From the NCBI RefSeq assembly GCF_005796225.1, contig NZ_VAHO01000002.1, positions 124,001 to 188,000 of the forward strand: DNA of 64,000 bases, written 5' to 3'. The DNA is from Pseudarthrobacter sp. NamE5 (GTDB lineage Bacteria; Actinomycetota; Actinomycetes; Actinomycetales; Micrococcaceae). Positions 34,747-43,567 of the stretch are shown here, piece by piece. A model generated the notes under the pieces. That model ran no database searches. It was not told the DNA's origin and worked only from the letters and a program-made list of their open reading frames with translations. Made by a program: the position numbers and the translations under genes. Every line of letters starts with the position of its first letter. Position 1 is the stretch's first letter.

Positions 34747-36315
34747 TCAGGCAAGCTCGCTTGCCGAACGCTGGATCTGGTCCAGCCATGCCTGGCGCGC
34801 TTCAAGGGCCTCCCGGGCAGCCTTGATCTTGCGCTGGTCGCCGGTCTTCTCAGCTGCGGCAAGATCTTCCTGCAGGCCGGCAATTGCCGACTCCAGCTGC
34901 GAGAGGGCGCTGTTGGTGCGGGCTTTACGCTCCGGGTTGGACCGCTGCCACTGCTCTTCCTCGGCCTGCCGGACGGCATCTTCAACCTTGCGCAGCCCAG
35001 CTTCGATGCGGCCCATGTCAGCGCGCGGCACTTTGCCTGCCTCTTCCCACCGGTCACGGACGGACTGCAGTGCCTTCTTCGCTGCTGCCAGGTCCCTGAC
35101 GGGGAGGATGGTGTTGGCTTCTGCCAGGAGTGCTTCCTTGACCTTGAGGTTGGTGGCGTATTCCTGGTCGATTTCGTCGTTGGCTGCCTGCCGGTTGTTG
35201 AAGAAAACGTCCTGGGCCGCACGGAAGCGGGCCCAGAGGGCGTCGTCATCCTTGCGGCTGGCACGCGGTGATGCCTTCCACTGGTCCATCAGCCTGCGGT
35301 ACTCACCTGCGGCATGGCCCCAGTCGGTGGACGTGGACAGCGCCTCCGCCTCTGCAATCAGTTTTTCCTTGGCCGACTTCGCAGCGGAGTTGCTGCTATC
35401 CAGCTGGGAGAAGTAGGCACGGCGGTGGCGGTCGAAGACAGTACGGGCAGCGCGGAACCTCTTCCAGAGTGCGTCTTCGTTGCTGCGCCCCAGGCGGACG
35501 CCGCTCTTCTGGGCCGCTTTCCAGTTCTCGAACAGCTCGTTCATCCTGGCGCTGGAGGTCTTCCACTGCGTCTGGGCGGGATCCTGGGCGGAAATCTGCT
35601 CTGCTTCGGCAACGATGGCCTCGCGGGCCGCAAGCTCAGAGGCACGAACGGCGTCGTGTTCGGCCTTCTCGGCTTTCTCGAGTTCGTCAATCTGCCCGGA
35701 GAGCTTATCCAGACGGGCCTCAGCCGATCGCAGGTCGCCCACCATGTTCCGCTCAGCCAGCTGTTCCCGAAGGTGGGTAACTGTCTTTTGCATGTCCGTG
35801 CTGGGGGCCTTGGAGCTGACCCGCTGCTCAAGCAGTACGATCTGCGCTACAACATCGTCATACTTCCGGGCAAAGTAGGCCAGCGCCTCGTCATCACTGA
35901 CACCGGGATACTGTCCCACGGGGTGCTCAGCGCCGTCGATGGTGAGGAAGACGTGCCCGTCGCCTTCAACCCGGCCCCACTTTGCGGCCTCCGCGGGGGA
36001 AGTTGCGGGAGCAGCCGGAGCAGCAGCTGCTGCCGGGGCGGCGGCAGCCGGCTTAGGCCGGGAAGCGAAGGCGGCCGGTGACGGCGCGGCTGGCCGGGCT
36101 GAAGGTGCCGGTGCGGGGGCAGCAGCGGAAGCTTCTCCAGTGGAAGCGCCGCCCGCAGGGGATCCGCCTGCAGCTTCGTCCCGGGCAGCAGGAGCGGTTC
36201 CAGTCGCTTCTGCTGCGGAGGTGCCGGTTGCCTCAGTCCCTGCGCCGTCAGCCGCGGGGGCCGCCGCGTCGGCCAGGTCTGTTGCTGTTTCGTCGGATTT
36301 CTGACTGTCTGTCAC
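34747..36315 (-). CDS. DUF349 domain protein
   Basis: A 522-residue soluble protein. The first about 120 residues are an Ala/Glu/Pro-rich disordered region. After a short GRVEGDGHVFLTIDGAEHPVGQYPGVSDDEALAYFARKYD domain (about 113-155) it is a long helical protein with three or more DUF349 repeats recognised by 'W...(R)...D..LW.RF..A...F' (about 280-440). These repeats form long antiparallel coiled coils; the function is unknown. It starts with GTG and has no clear Shine-Dalgarno. Its neighbour upstream is the membrane-anchored cyclophilin, a pairing seen with rel and hisS in this group. Confidence 0.85.
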   Translation of the reverse strand: MTDSQKSDETATDLADAAAPAADGAGTEATGTSAAEATGTAPAARDEAAGGSPAGGASTGEASAAAPAPAPSARPAAPSPAAFASRPKPAAAAPAAAAAPAAPATSPAEAAKWGRVEGDGHVFLTIDGAEHPVGQYPGVSDDEALAYFARKYDDVVAQIVLLEQRVSSKAPSTDMQKTVTHLREQLAERNMVGDLRSAEARLDKLSGQIDELEKAEKAEHDAVRASELAAREAIVAEAEQISAQDPAQTQWKTSSARMNELFENWKAAQKSGVRLGRSNEDALWKRFRAARTVFDRHRRAYFSQLDSSNSAAKSAKEKLIAEAEALSTSTDWGHAAGEYRRLMDQWKASPRASRKDDDALWARFRAAQDVFFNNRQAANDEIDQEYATNLKVKEALLAEANTILPVRDLAAAKKALQSVRDRWEEAGKVPRADMGRIEAGLRKVEDAVRQAEEEQWQRSNPERKARTNSALSQLESAIAGLQEDLAAAEKTGDQRKIKAAREALEARQAWLDQIQRSASELA

Positions 36316-36381
36316 CGCTAAAAGTCTTTCGCTTGGAGGGAAATACTCACGTACTGCACCACAGCGCGCCGGCCGGGTCTC

Positions 36382-37200
36382 CTACTTCAGAGAAAACGAG
36401 TCTATCGTGACTGGTTCCACAGGTGCGCCGTCTGTGTCGCTGCTGCCCGGTGTGATCCCGGCAGCAGCTATATTCGACACCACGTCCAGCCCCGATGTCA
36501 CCCTTCCCACCACCGAATAACCGCCGGCGCTGTCGGCCGGAATGACGGTGTCTTTGTAGACGATGAAGAACTGGGTGCCGTTTCCGTAGGCGTTGTTGGC
36601 CGTGCGGGCAACGGCGATGGTACCGGCGGGGTAGGTGTTGTCAGCCGGAGTGTTTTCCAGTGGTCCCCAGGTGTAGTTCGGGTCTCCCTGGCCGTCACCC
36701 GTGGGGGAGCCGCACTGAAGGACTCCGAAGGACTCCGCGGTGGTCAGGCGGTGGCAGGTTTTTCCCTTGAAGTAGCCTTCGTCGCTGAGTGACTTGAAGA
36801 CAGCGGCGGCCTGCGGGGCGCTTGTCCCGTTGAGTTCCAAGCCGAGGGCGCTGCCGTTGAGCACGAGCTGGCCGGTGAAGGTTTTCCCCGCGGCCGTGTC
36901 GGCTGCCGGGATGTTGGGACCGTTCGTGGGCTGCACGGAGGGGGTTGCCGAGGGACTGGCAGTCGCCGTCGGGCTGCTCAACCCCGCCTCTGCGGCGGCG
37001 AATTCTTCCTCCGTGGGGTTTCCGGAGAAGGCCGTGAGTTGAAGGACGACGGCGAGCACCACTGCCGCTGTTCCGGCACCGGCCGCTACCAGGTTGTCGC
37101 GCTTGCGCCGCGCCTCCTGGTCACGCCGCATGGCGCGCTTGGCTTCCATTTGCTGAATGCGCCGTCTGGTGTCCCGGGCATTGCGTGAATTGGCCGCCAA
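36382..37200 (-). CDS. Membrane-anchored cyclophilin-type peptidyl-prolyl isomerase
   Basis: A 272-residue protein. A very basic cytosolic tail (RRRIQQMEAKRAMRRDQEARRKRD) is followed by one transmembrane helix (about 38-60), a Ser/Thr/Pro linker and a cyclophilin domain (about 105-270): FKSLSDEGYFKGKTCHRLT, VLQCGSPTGDGQGDPNYTWGPL and GNGTQFFIVYKD. The catalytic Arg/Phe set is only partly conserved (HRLT in place of HRV; GTQFFI retained). It should fold proteins outside the membrane. AAGGAGGAG lies immediately upstream of the ATG. It is divergent from hisS. Confidence 0.9.
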   Translation of the reverse strand: MAANSRNARDTRRRIQQMEAKRAMRRDQEARRKRDNLVAAGAGTAAVVLAVVLQLTAFSGNPTEEEFAAAEAGLSSPTATASPSATPSVQPTNGPNIPAADTAAGKTFTGQLVLNGSALGLELNGTSAPQAAAVFKSLSDEGYFKGKTCHRLTTAESFGVLQCGSPTGDGQGDPNYTWGPLENTPADNTYPAGTIAVARTANNAYGNGTQFFIVYKDTVIPADSAGGYSVVGRVTSGLDVVSNIAAAGITPGSSDTDGAPVEPVTIDSFSLK

Positions 37201-37309
37201 GGGCTCCTCCTTATAGTCGGGCTGCTGTACCCGGGCTTTCGGGCCGCGGAAACAGAAATTGACCGCCGAGCCTGCCGGTCCGCTGCATTAGAGAATGCCG
37301 GCGGAAGAC

Positions 37310-37340
37310 GCATAAACTGACTGCCGCACATAGTTTATGC
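37310..37340. promoter_or_regulatory. Operator-like dyad with opposing -10 elements upstream of hisS
   Basis: GCATAAACT (37310-37318) and AGTTTATGC (37332-37340) are perfect complements with a 13-bp spacer. TAAACT on the plus strand (37313-37318) points to hisS. The same hexamer on the minus strand (37337-37332) points to the isomerase gene. The two would start almost at the same point, making overlapping divergent transcription units. Confidence 0.45.
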
Positions 37341-37429
37341 ATGACCGGCTGGACTGCCGCCGTCGCAACCCCGTCTGGGGCCATAGCCACGCAGGTCCGG
37401 CAGCCTTCACCAAGAGGAGATACTCCACC

Positions 37430-38803
37430 ATGGCACGCAACGCCTCCCTGTCCGGATTCCCCGAGTGGCTTCCCGAGGAACGGCTGGTGGAGCTCCATGT
37501 GCTGGATACGCTGCGCAGGGTCTTCGAACTGCATGGATTCTCCTCAATCGAAACGCGTGCCGTTGAAACGGTTGGCCAGCTGCTGCGCAAGGGTGAGATC
37601 GACAAGGAAGTGTACGGTCTCAGCCGGCTCCAGGAGGACGAGAGCGAAAAGCTCATCAGGGGCGGCAAAGCGGATCCACATGCGCTTGCCCTGCACTTTG
37701 ACCTCACCGTCCCGTTCGCCCGTTATGTGGTGGAAAACGCAGGCTACCTGGCGTTCCCCTTCCGGCGGTACCAGATCCAGAAGGTGTGGCGCGGTGAGCG
37801 CCCGCAGGAGGGCCGGGCCCGTGAGTTCACCCAGGCGGACATCGACGTGGTGGGCGACGGCGAGTTGCCGTTCCGCTACGACGTTGAAATTGCCCTGGTC
37901 ATCGCCGAGGCGCTCAGCGCGCTTCCCATTCCGGACTTCCGCCTGCGCATCAACAACAGGAAACTCGCCGAGGGCTTCTACCGCGGCATCGGCATGGACG
38001 ATACCGCCGGTGTACTCAGGAGCATCGACAAACTCGAAAAGATTGGCCCCGCGAAGGTGGCCGAACTGTTGAAGTCGGAACTGGGCGCCACCGACGAGCA
38101 GGCACAAAAAGCTTTGCAGCTGGCGGAAATCCGCGCGGAGGACACATCCTTCGTGGCACAGGTCCGCGCCCTGGGCGTCAGCGACGGACTGCTGGACGAA
38201 GGCCTGGACGAGCTGGAGCAGGTTATCGAAGCCGCAGTCCAGCGCGCGCCGGGCAAGGTAATGGCTGACCTCAGCATCGCCCGCGGCCTGGACTATTACA
38301 CGGGAACTGTCGTGGAGACCGTCCTGGTGGGCCACGAGCAGCTAGGCTCCATTTGCTCCGGCGGACGGTATGACGCGCTGGCGTCCAAGGGGAACCGCAA
38401 GTTCCCGGGCGTCGGCTTGTCCATCGGGATTACGCGCCTGGTGTCCCGTATCCTCAGCCAGGACCTTGCCAGGGCGTCCCGGTCCGTCCCCACCGCCGTG
38501 CTGGTCGCCCTCACGCACGATGAAAGCTGGGATGCGGCGCAGGATGTGGCCGCACAACTGCGCAGCCGCGGCATCCCCACCGAGGTCGCAGCCAAAGCCG
38601 AAAAGTTCGGCAAGCAGATCAAGTTCGCCGACCGGCGCGGTATCCCCTTCGTGTGGTTCACGGACGACGACGGCACGCACCAGGTCAAGGACATCCGTAC
38701 CGGCGAACAGGTGGTGGCCGCTCCTGAAACCTGGACACCGCCCGCAGAAGACCTGTCAGTACAGGTGTCCACCGCGGAAGAACCCGCGGCCGCCGCCCTT
38801 TAG
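37430..38803 (+). CDS. hisS: Histidyl-tRNA synthetase
   Basis: A 457-residue class II synthetase for tRNA-His. Motif 1 is around LDTLRRVFELHGFSSIETRAVE, DLTVPFARYV follows, motif 2 lies in RYQIQKVWRGERPQEGRAREFTQADIDVVG, and the histidine loop is RGLDYYTGTVVE (about 283). Motif 3 holds GVGLSIGITRLVSRI, and the C-terminal anticodon domain starts near VPTAVLVALTHDESWDAAQ. The start ATG follows AAGAGGAG by about 10 nt. The stop overlaps the convergent permease gene by 4 bp. No T-box leader was found. Confidence 0.95.
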   Translation: MARNASLSGFPEWLPEERLVELHVLDTLRRVFELHGFSSIETRAVETVGQLLRKGEIDKEVYGLSRLQEDESEKLIRGGKADPHALALHFDLTVPFARYVVENAGYLAFPFRRYQIQKVWRGERPQEGRAREFTQADIDVVGDGELPFRYDVEIALVIAEALSALPIPDFRLRINNRKLAEGFYRGIGMDDTAGVLRSIDKLEKIGPAKVAELLKSELGATDEQAQKALQLAEIRAEDTSFVAQVRALGVSDGLLDEGLDELEQVIEAAVQRAPGKVMADLSIARGLDYYTGTVVETVLVGHEQLGSICSGGRYDALASKGNRKFPGVGLSIGITRLVSRILSQDLARASRSVPTAVLVALTHDESWDAAQDVAAQLRSRGIPTEVAAKAEKFGKQIKFADRRGIPFVWFTDDDGTHQVKDIRTGEQVVAAPETWTPPAEDLSVQVSTAEEPAAAAL

Positions 38804-40056
38804 CCGCGGCCGGCCTGCCGGCCGCGGAAGCGCAGCGCAGCCCAGCGGCCTGCCGCACCGGCTCCTAGCACGGCCACCATGGTCAGTACGGAGACCGGCG
38901 GCAGGGTGAACGCGAGCAGCAGGCAGGCGAGGAAACCCACCGCGTTCAACCAGCGCGGTGCGTATCCGGGACGGCTGTCCAGGGCATACGCCGACGCGTT
39001 CGCTACGGCGTAGTAGATCAGTACGCCGAAGCTCGAGACTCCGACCACCGTCATGACGTCAGTGCTGACCAGAAGCAGAATGACGACGGCGGCCACGGCC
39101 AGTTCGGCGACAAAGGGCACCGTGTGCTTCCCGCCCACCTTCGCCAGCGGGCCCGGCAGGTCACGTTCCCTTGCCATCGCGAGGGTGGTGCGTCCCACCC
39201 CCGTAATCAGGGCAAGGAGTGCCCCCAGGCAGGCGGCTCCAGCGCCCACCTGGACAAGCGGCGCGCCTGCCTCCAGACGCGACTGCATTACCGCGTCGAG
39301 CAGCGGCGTCGTGGTGGCTGCCAGCTGCCCGCCCGGAAGGTGGTTCAGCAGGAGCAGGGCCAACGTGAGGTAGATGGCGAACGCGCCGGCCAGTGCTGCC
39401 AGGACGGCACGGGGAATGGCGCGGGCAGGATCCTTGACTTCCTCGCCGAGGGTGGCGATCCGGGCGTAGCCGGCGAAAGCGAAGAACATCAGCCCCGCCG
39501 CGGGGAGTACACCCGCCGCTCCGTCCAAGGACTCGGCTGGGCCTCCCGCGGGGTGCGGCCCCACGGCTGCAGCCAGGGCCACAAAGACCAGGGTGGCCAG
39601 GACAACGCACAGCAGGATCCGGGTGAGCAGTGCAGTGCGCGTGATGCCCAGCAGATTCACGCCGGTCAAGGCTATAACCGCCGCTACGGCAACCGGTACC
39701 GGGTAGTCCGGTGCAATATAGCTGCCGAAAGTGAGCGCCATGGCTGCGCACGACGCCGTCTTTCCGGTCACGAAGCCCCAGCCCGCAAGGAATCCCGGCC
39801 ACTCGCCGAGCTGCTCCCGCCCGTAGACGTACGTCCCGCCGCTCGTCGGATACTTGGCGGCAAGGGCCGCCGAGGCCACCGCGTTGCAATACGCCACTGC
39901 CCCCGCAATCACCACCGACAGGGCCAGCAGTTGGCCCGCCAGCGCCGCCGCCGGCGCGAAGACCACGAACACCCCGGCACCCAGCATCGAACCGAGGCCG
40001 ATGGCCGTGGCGTCAAGCGTCCCAAGCCGGCGTTGCAGTTGCTGGTGTGCGCTCAT
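38800..40056 (-). CDS. APC-family amino acid permease
   Basis: A 418-residue integral membrane transporter. The APC signature is present at the N-terminus: [21 protein letters not shown] (about 14-34), then [30 protein letters not shown]. About eleven transmembrane helices follow. It should import or exchange an amino acid or amine; the substrate is not predictable. The start is [12 protein letters not shown] with AAGGGA upstream; a longer in-frame version overlaps the divergent aspS promoter and is not credible. Confidence 0.88.
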   Translation of the reverse strand: MSAHQQLQRRLGTLDATAIGLGSMLGAGVFVVFAPAAALAGQLLALSVVIAGAVAYCNAVASAALAAKYPTSGGTYVYGREQLGEWPGFLAGWGFVTGKTASCAAMALTFGSYIAPDYPVPVAVAAVIALTGVNLLGITRTALLTRILLCVVLATLVFVALAAAVGPHPAGGPAESLDGAAGVLPAAGLMFFAFAGYARIATLGEEVKDPARAIPRAVLAALAGAFAIYLTLALLLLNHLPGGQLAATTTPLLDAVMQSRLEAGAPLVQVGAGAACLGALLALITGVGRTTLAMARERDLPGPLAKVGGKHTVPFVAELAVAAVVILLLVSTDVMTVVGVSSFGVLIYYAVANASAYALDSRPGYAPRWLNAVGFLACLLLAFTLPPVSVLTMVAVLGAGAAGRWAALRFRGRQAGRG

Positions 40057-40081
40057 GCGGTAACAGTCCCTTTGCAGCGGG

Positions 40082-40087
40082 TAAACT
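40082..40087 (+). promoter_or_regulatory. Putative -10 of aspS
   Basis: TAAACT, 83 bp before the GTG start of aspS, in the 108-bp gap shared with the divergent permease gene. The same hexamer serves in the hisS dyad. Confidence 0.35.
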
Positions 40088-40164
40088 CGAACGGAATCGT
40101 TCCGCAACGATCCTACGAAACTTCTCCATCGACTTCCCGCTGTTACCCCGCAGAAAGGCGTGCT

Positions 40165-41943
40165 GTGCTGCGCACACATGACCTCGGATCCCTTCGTTCC
40201 GAGCACATTGGACAAACCGTAACCCTGGCTGGCTGGGTTGGCCGCCGTCGTGATCACGGTGGCGTGGCCTTCGTTGACCTGCGTGATGCTTCCGGCGTGG
40301 CACAGGTTGTGGTCCGCGAGGAAGAAGTCTTCCACGGCCTGCGCAACGAGTACGTCCTGCAAATCATCGGCACCGTCTCGAAGCGGCCCGAGGGCAACGA
40401 GAACCCTGCTCTGGCCACCGGCGAGATCGAGGTGATGGCGGAGAAGGTCACAATCCTCAACACCTCGGATCCGCTCCCGTTCCAGATCGACGAGCACGTT
40501 GAAGTGGGCGAGGAAGCACGCCTGAAGCACCGCTACCTGGACCTGCGCCGGCCGGGCCCCGCCCGCAACCTCCGCCTGCGTTCGGAGGCCAACCGGGTAG
40601 CCCGCGAGCTGCTCCACCAGGACGGTTTCGTGGAGGTCGAGACCCCCACCCTCACCCGTTCAACGCCGGAAGGTGCCCGCGATTTCGTCGTGCCCGCACG
40701 CCTGGCGCCGGGCTCCTGGTACGCCCTCCCGCAGTCACCGCAGCTCTTCAAGCAGCTCCTGCAGGTGGGCGGGTTCGAAAAGTACTACCAGATCGCCCGC
40801 TGCTACCGTGACGAGGACTTCCGCGCCGACCGCCAGCCGGAGTTCACCCAGCTGGACATTGAGGCCAGCTTCGTGGAGCAGGACGACATCATTGCCCTCG
40901 GCGAGAGCATCGTCAAGGCATTGTGGAACCTCATTGACGTGGAGATTCCCACTCCGATCCAACGCATCACCTACAACGACGCCATGGCCCGCTTCGGCTC
41001 CGACAAGCCGGACCTGCGCTTCGGCGTGGAGCTCACCGAGCTCACGGAGTTCTTCAAGGACACCAACTTCGGTGTCTTCAAGGCACCCTATGTAGGTGCG
41101 GTTGTTATGCCGGGCGGTGCCTCGCAGCCGCGCCGGACGCTGGATGGCTGGCAGGAGTTTGCCAAGCAGCGCGGCCACAAGGGCCTCGCCTACGTCCTGT
41201 ATAAGGAAGACGGCGAACTCGCCGGCCCCGTCGCGAAGAACCTGACGGAGACCGAACGCACGGGCCTGGCAGATGCCGCGGGCGCCAAGCCCGGCGACTG
41301 CATCTTTTTCGCTGCCGGCGAGAAGTCCGCCGCCCGCGCCTTGCTCGGTGCTGCGCGCGTTGAAATCGGTCACCGTACCGGTTTGATCAACCCCAGCGAC
41401 TGGGCCTTCTGCTGGGTGGTGGACGCTCCTATGTTCGAGCCCGCGGCTACTGCTGTGGCTTCTGGGGACGTCGCCGTCGGCGGCGGAAAGTGGACTGCCG
41501 TGCACCACGCGTTCACCTCGCCCAAGCCCGAATTCATGGACAGCTTCGACACCGATCCGGAGTCGGCCCTGGCCTACGCCTACGACATCGTCTGCAACGG
41601 CAACGAAATCGGCGGCGGCTCCATCCGTATCCACCAGAGCGACATCCAGGAACGCGTGTTCGAGGTGATGGGCCTTTCGCACGAGGATGCCCAGGAGAAG
41701 TTCGGCTTCCTGCTCGAGGGCTTCAAGTACGGCGCACCCCCGCACGGCGGCATTGCCTTCGGCTGGGACCGCGTGGTTGCACTCCTGGCCGGCGTGGACT
41801 CGATCCGCGACGTTATCGCGTTCCCCAAGACCGGCAACGGCTACGACCCCCTGACTGCAGCACCGGCGCCCATCACACCCCAGCAGCGCAAGGAAGCCGG
41901 GGTGGACTTCAAGCCGGAGGCCAAACCGGCTGAAGCCAAATAG
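40165..41943 (+). CDS. aspS: Aspartyl-tRNA synthetase
   Basis: A 592-residue bacterial-type AspRS. The OB-fold anticodon domain (about 1-110, [19 protein letters not shown]) is followed by motif 1, motif 2 in [26 protein letters not shown] (about 210-235), the bacterial GAD insertion (about 300-420), and motif 3 in [15 protein letters not shown] (about 532-546). Whether it also charges tRNA-Asn cannot be told from sequence by eye. The start is a GTG after AAAGG; the open frame upstream is antisense to the permease gene. A good terminator follows. Confidence 0.95.
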   Translation: MLRTHDLGSLRSEHIGQTVTLAGWVGRRRDHGGVAFVDLRDASGVAQVVVREEEVFHGLRNEYVLQIIGTVSKRPEGNENPALATGEIEVMAEKVTILNTSDPLPFQIDEHVEVGEEARLKHRYLDLRRPGPARNLRLRSEANRVARELLHQDGFVEVETPTLTRSTPEGARDFVVPARLAPGSWYALPQSPQLFKQLLQVGGFEKYYQIARCYRDEDFRADRQPEFTQLDIEASFVEQDDIIALGESIVKALWNLIDVEIPTPIQRITYNDAMARFGSDKPDLRFGVELTELTEFFKDTNFGVFKAPYVGAVVMPGGASQPRRTLDGWQEFAKQRGHKGLAYVLYKEDGELAGPVAKNLTETERTGLADAAGAKPGDCIFFAAGEKSAARALLGAARVEIGHRTGLINPSDWAFCWVVDAPMFEPAATAVASGDVAVGGGKWTAVHHAFTSPKPEFMDSFDTDPESALAYAYDIVCNGNEIGGGSIRIHQSDIQERVFEVMGLSHEDAQEKFGFLLEGFKYGAPPHGGIAFGWDRVVALLAGVDSIRDVIAFPKTGNGYDPLTAAPAPITPQQRKEAGVDFKPEAKPAEAK

Positions 41944-41961
41944 GTTCCCGCCTGAATCCCC

Positions 41962-41989
41962 GAAGGCCCTCCCGCACGGGAGGGCCTTC
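41962..41989 (+). terminator. Terminator after aspS
   Basis: A perfect 12-bp stem (GAAGGCCCTCCC / GGGAGGGCCTTC) with loop GCAC, followed by AGGTTTATCT. It begins 18 nt past the aspS stop. Confidence 0.7.
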
Positions 41990-42014
41990 AGGTTTATCTG
42001 CAGAGGAGGACACG

Positions 42015-42794
42015 GTGGACAGTCTCCTGGCCCGGCAACCTGGCAGCTACGAGTCCCTGATGGACGTCGCGTGGCCGGCGCCGGAACGCAGTGAGGTGGG
42101 GGAGTGGGTCCTTCGCGCCGCGTCCGGTGTCACCCAGCGTGCCAACTCGGTGTGGCCCCGCGGCATCGCCCCCGAGCCCCTGGACGCGCTGCGCCAGTCG
42201 GCCCAGTGGTATCGGGACCGGCGCCTGCCGCTGATCTTCCAGGTGACGGACACCGCTGCCAATGCGGGGCTTAACGATGTCCTGGACGCCCAGGGCTTCC
42301 CCCGGCAGTCCGGGACCGTCATCATGGCCCGGCATGCAAGCGCCGGTCCTCCCGGTCCAGCAGCTGCCAAGGCGGAAATCCGGGACCAGCCGGATGAGGC
42401 ATGGCTGGACCTGTGGTGGAGCGTCGACGGCCGGGGCGGCCAGGCGGAGCTGGCGATGGCACGCACTATCCTGACCGGCTGCCCTTCCCTGTATGCCCTG
42501 GTGAGGGACGACGACGGCGTCCCCGCCGGGGTCGGACGCCTCGCCTTGGCGGACGGAACCGGCGGAGTCTACTGCATGGCCTCCTCGAAGTCCCACCGCC
42601 GGCAGAGCTACGCCTCGGCGGTGCTGCAGGCTTTGCTGCACGCGGGGACAACCAGGAAGCTGGAGCATTTTTGGTTGCTGGTCACTGCAGACAACTACGC
42701 TGCCCGGGAGCTTTACCTGCAGGCCGGATTCGAGGAAGTATGCCGCTATTTCTACCGCCAGCAGCGGCCGCAGCGGGCACTGACAGGCTGTTAA
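42015..42794 (+). CDS. GNAT-family N-acetyltransferase
   Basis: A 259-residue GNAT protein. The recognisable acetyl-CoA-binding part is the C-terminal half: VGRLALADGTGGVYCMASSKSHRRQSYASAVLQALLHAG (about 176-215, with a degenerate (R/Q)xxGxG/A loop) and the final YLQAGFEEVCRYFYR. The N-terminal half (MDSLLARQPGSYESLMDVAWPAPERSEVGEWVLRAASGVTQRANSVWP) is a second, degenerate GNAT-like domain. Substrate unknown. The GTG start follows AGAGGAGGA. It is separated from aspS by a terminator. Confidence 0.8.
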   Translation: MDSLLARQPGSYESLMDVAWPAPERSEVGEWVLRAASGVTQRANSVWPRGIAPEPLDALRQSAQWYRDRRLPLIFQVTDTAANAGLNDVLDAQGFPRQSGTVIMARHASAGPPGPAAAKAEIRDQPDEAWLDLWWSVDGRGGQAELAMARTILTGCPSLYALVRDDDGVPAGVGRLALADGTGGVYCMASSKSHRRQSYASAVLQALLHAGTTRKLEHFWLLVTADNYAARELYLQAGFEEVCRYFYRQQRPQRALTGC

Positions 42795-42825
42795 CCTGTT
42801 CCGGCCAGGGGCGGGCCGGGATGGA

Positions 42826-43497
42826 TTAAGGGCGAGGATCCGTCACCTGGATTCGAACCGAACACGCGTCCGCTGCTGCCCTCTTCAGTACGGCGGCTTT
42901 GGGATCCGGAACGTCAAGGTACGCCAGGCGGGGAAGCCCGGCATGGCCCTTCAGGGCCGGGTGCTCGAGGACAAGTCCCGCCAACGCCCGGTCACCGCCA
43001 GGAACCATATACTCAAAGACCTCACCGCCAAATACCCGCTGCGCCTGCTCTGCGACAGCTTCCACCAGGGCGTCGGCCTGGTTTGACCGGCGGCGCGCAA
43101 ACCGTTGCTGGGACTGGCCTCCAGCGGCAGTCCGCGACTGGACGTACGCGGAGCCGACCTTGGACCCCAGGACCAGCCCCTCGCTGACCACCGCGACGCC
43201 ATAGCCACCGCGGCGTACCAGCAACAGGCCAAGCCTGCGCGGCTGCGACGCGAGGGAAGCCAACCTTTCGAGTGGATCCGCGCCGCGGCCGGGCCTGCCG
43301 TCAACCGGCCAGGGCGGCTGGAGCAGCGCCTCGGCGCCGTCGTCGGCAATCAGCCGCAGGCCGTCGTCGGTATCAGTCAGCTGATATGCGCCGTGTGCAG
43401 CGGCGAACCGCTCCGCCCAGCCGGCCACCCGCCCACCGGGGACGAAAGCGGTCCGGACGGAGGGGCCGTGCTGTCCTGCGGCAGTACGTGCGGACAT
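42826..43497 (-). CDS. acVLRF1-family peptidyl-tRNA hydrolase
   Basis: A 223-residue actinobacterial VLRF1-like protein with an eRF1-type catalytic domain. The signature GGQSQQRFARRR (about 127-138) carries the Gln used for peptidyl-tRNA hydrolysis. The N-terminal domain (VRTAFVPGGRVAGWAERFAAAHG) and C-terminal EYMVPGGDRALAGLVLEHPALKG complete it. VLRF1 enzymes release nascent chains from stalled 50S subunits in ribosome quality control. It is cytosolic. AAGGA precedes the ATG. It is divergent from rarA. Related rescue-type genes in the window are efp and yebC. Confidence 0.88.
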   Translation of the reverse strand: MSARTAAGQHGPSVRTAFVPGGRVAGWAERFAAAHGAYQLTDTDDGLRLIADDGAEALLQPPWPVDGRPGRGADPLERLASLASQPRRLGLLLVRRGGYGVAVVSEGLVLGSKVGSAYVQSRTAAGGQSQQRFARRRSNQADALVEAVAEQAQRVFGGEVFEYMVPGGDRALAGLVLEHPALKGHAGLPRLAYLDVPDPKAAVLKRAAADACSVRIQVTDPRP

Positions 43498-43555
43498 GCG
43501 GCATCCTTCGAACGGCGGCGGATTCCGCGGGCGATATGCGGAGGTGAACTGGAAG

Positions 43556-43561
43556 TAGCCT
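43556..43561 (+). promoter_or_regulatory. -10 element of leaderless rarA
   Basis: TAGCCT lies 6 nt before the GTG start at 43568, repeating the leaderless geometry seen elsewhere in the window but with a GTG start. Confidence 0.55.
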
Positions 43562-43567
43562 ATCTAT

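Noticed and set aside
35990..36280. Alanine/glutamate codon repeats as a possible tandem-repeat locus
   Set aside because: They encode the disordered N-terminus of the DUF349 protein and have no exact unit.
39124..40164. N-terminal extension of aspS by about 347 codons
   Set aside because: The extension is antisense to the permease gene and shows no synthetase similarity; AspRS similarity begins at the GTG at 40165.
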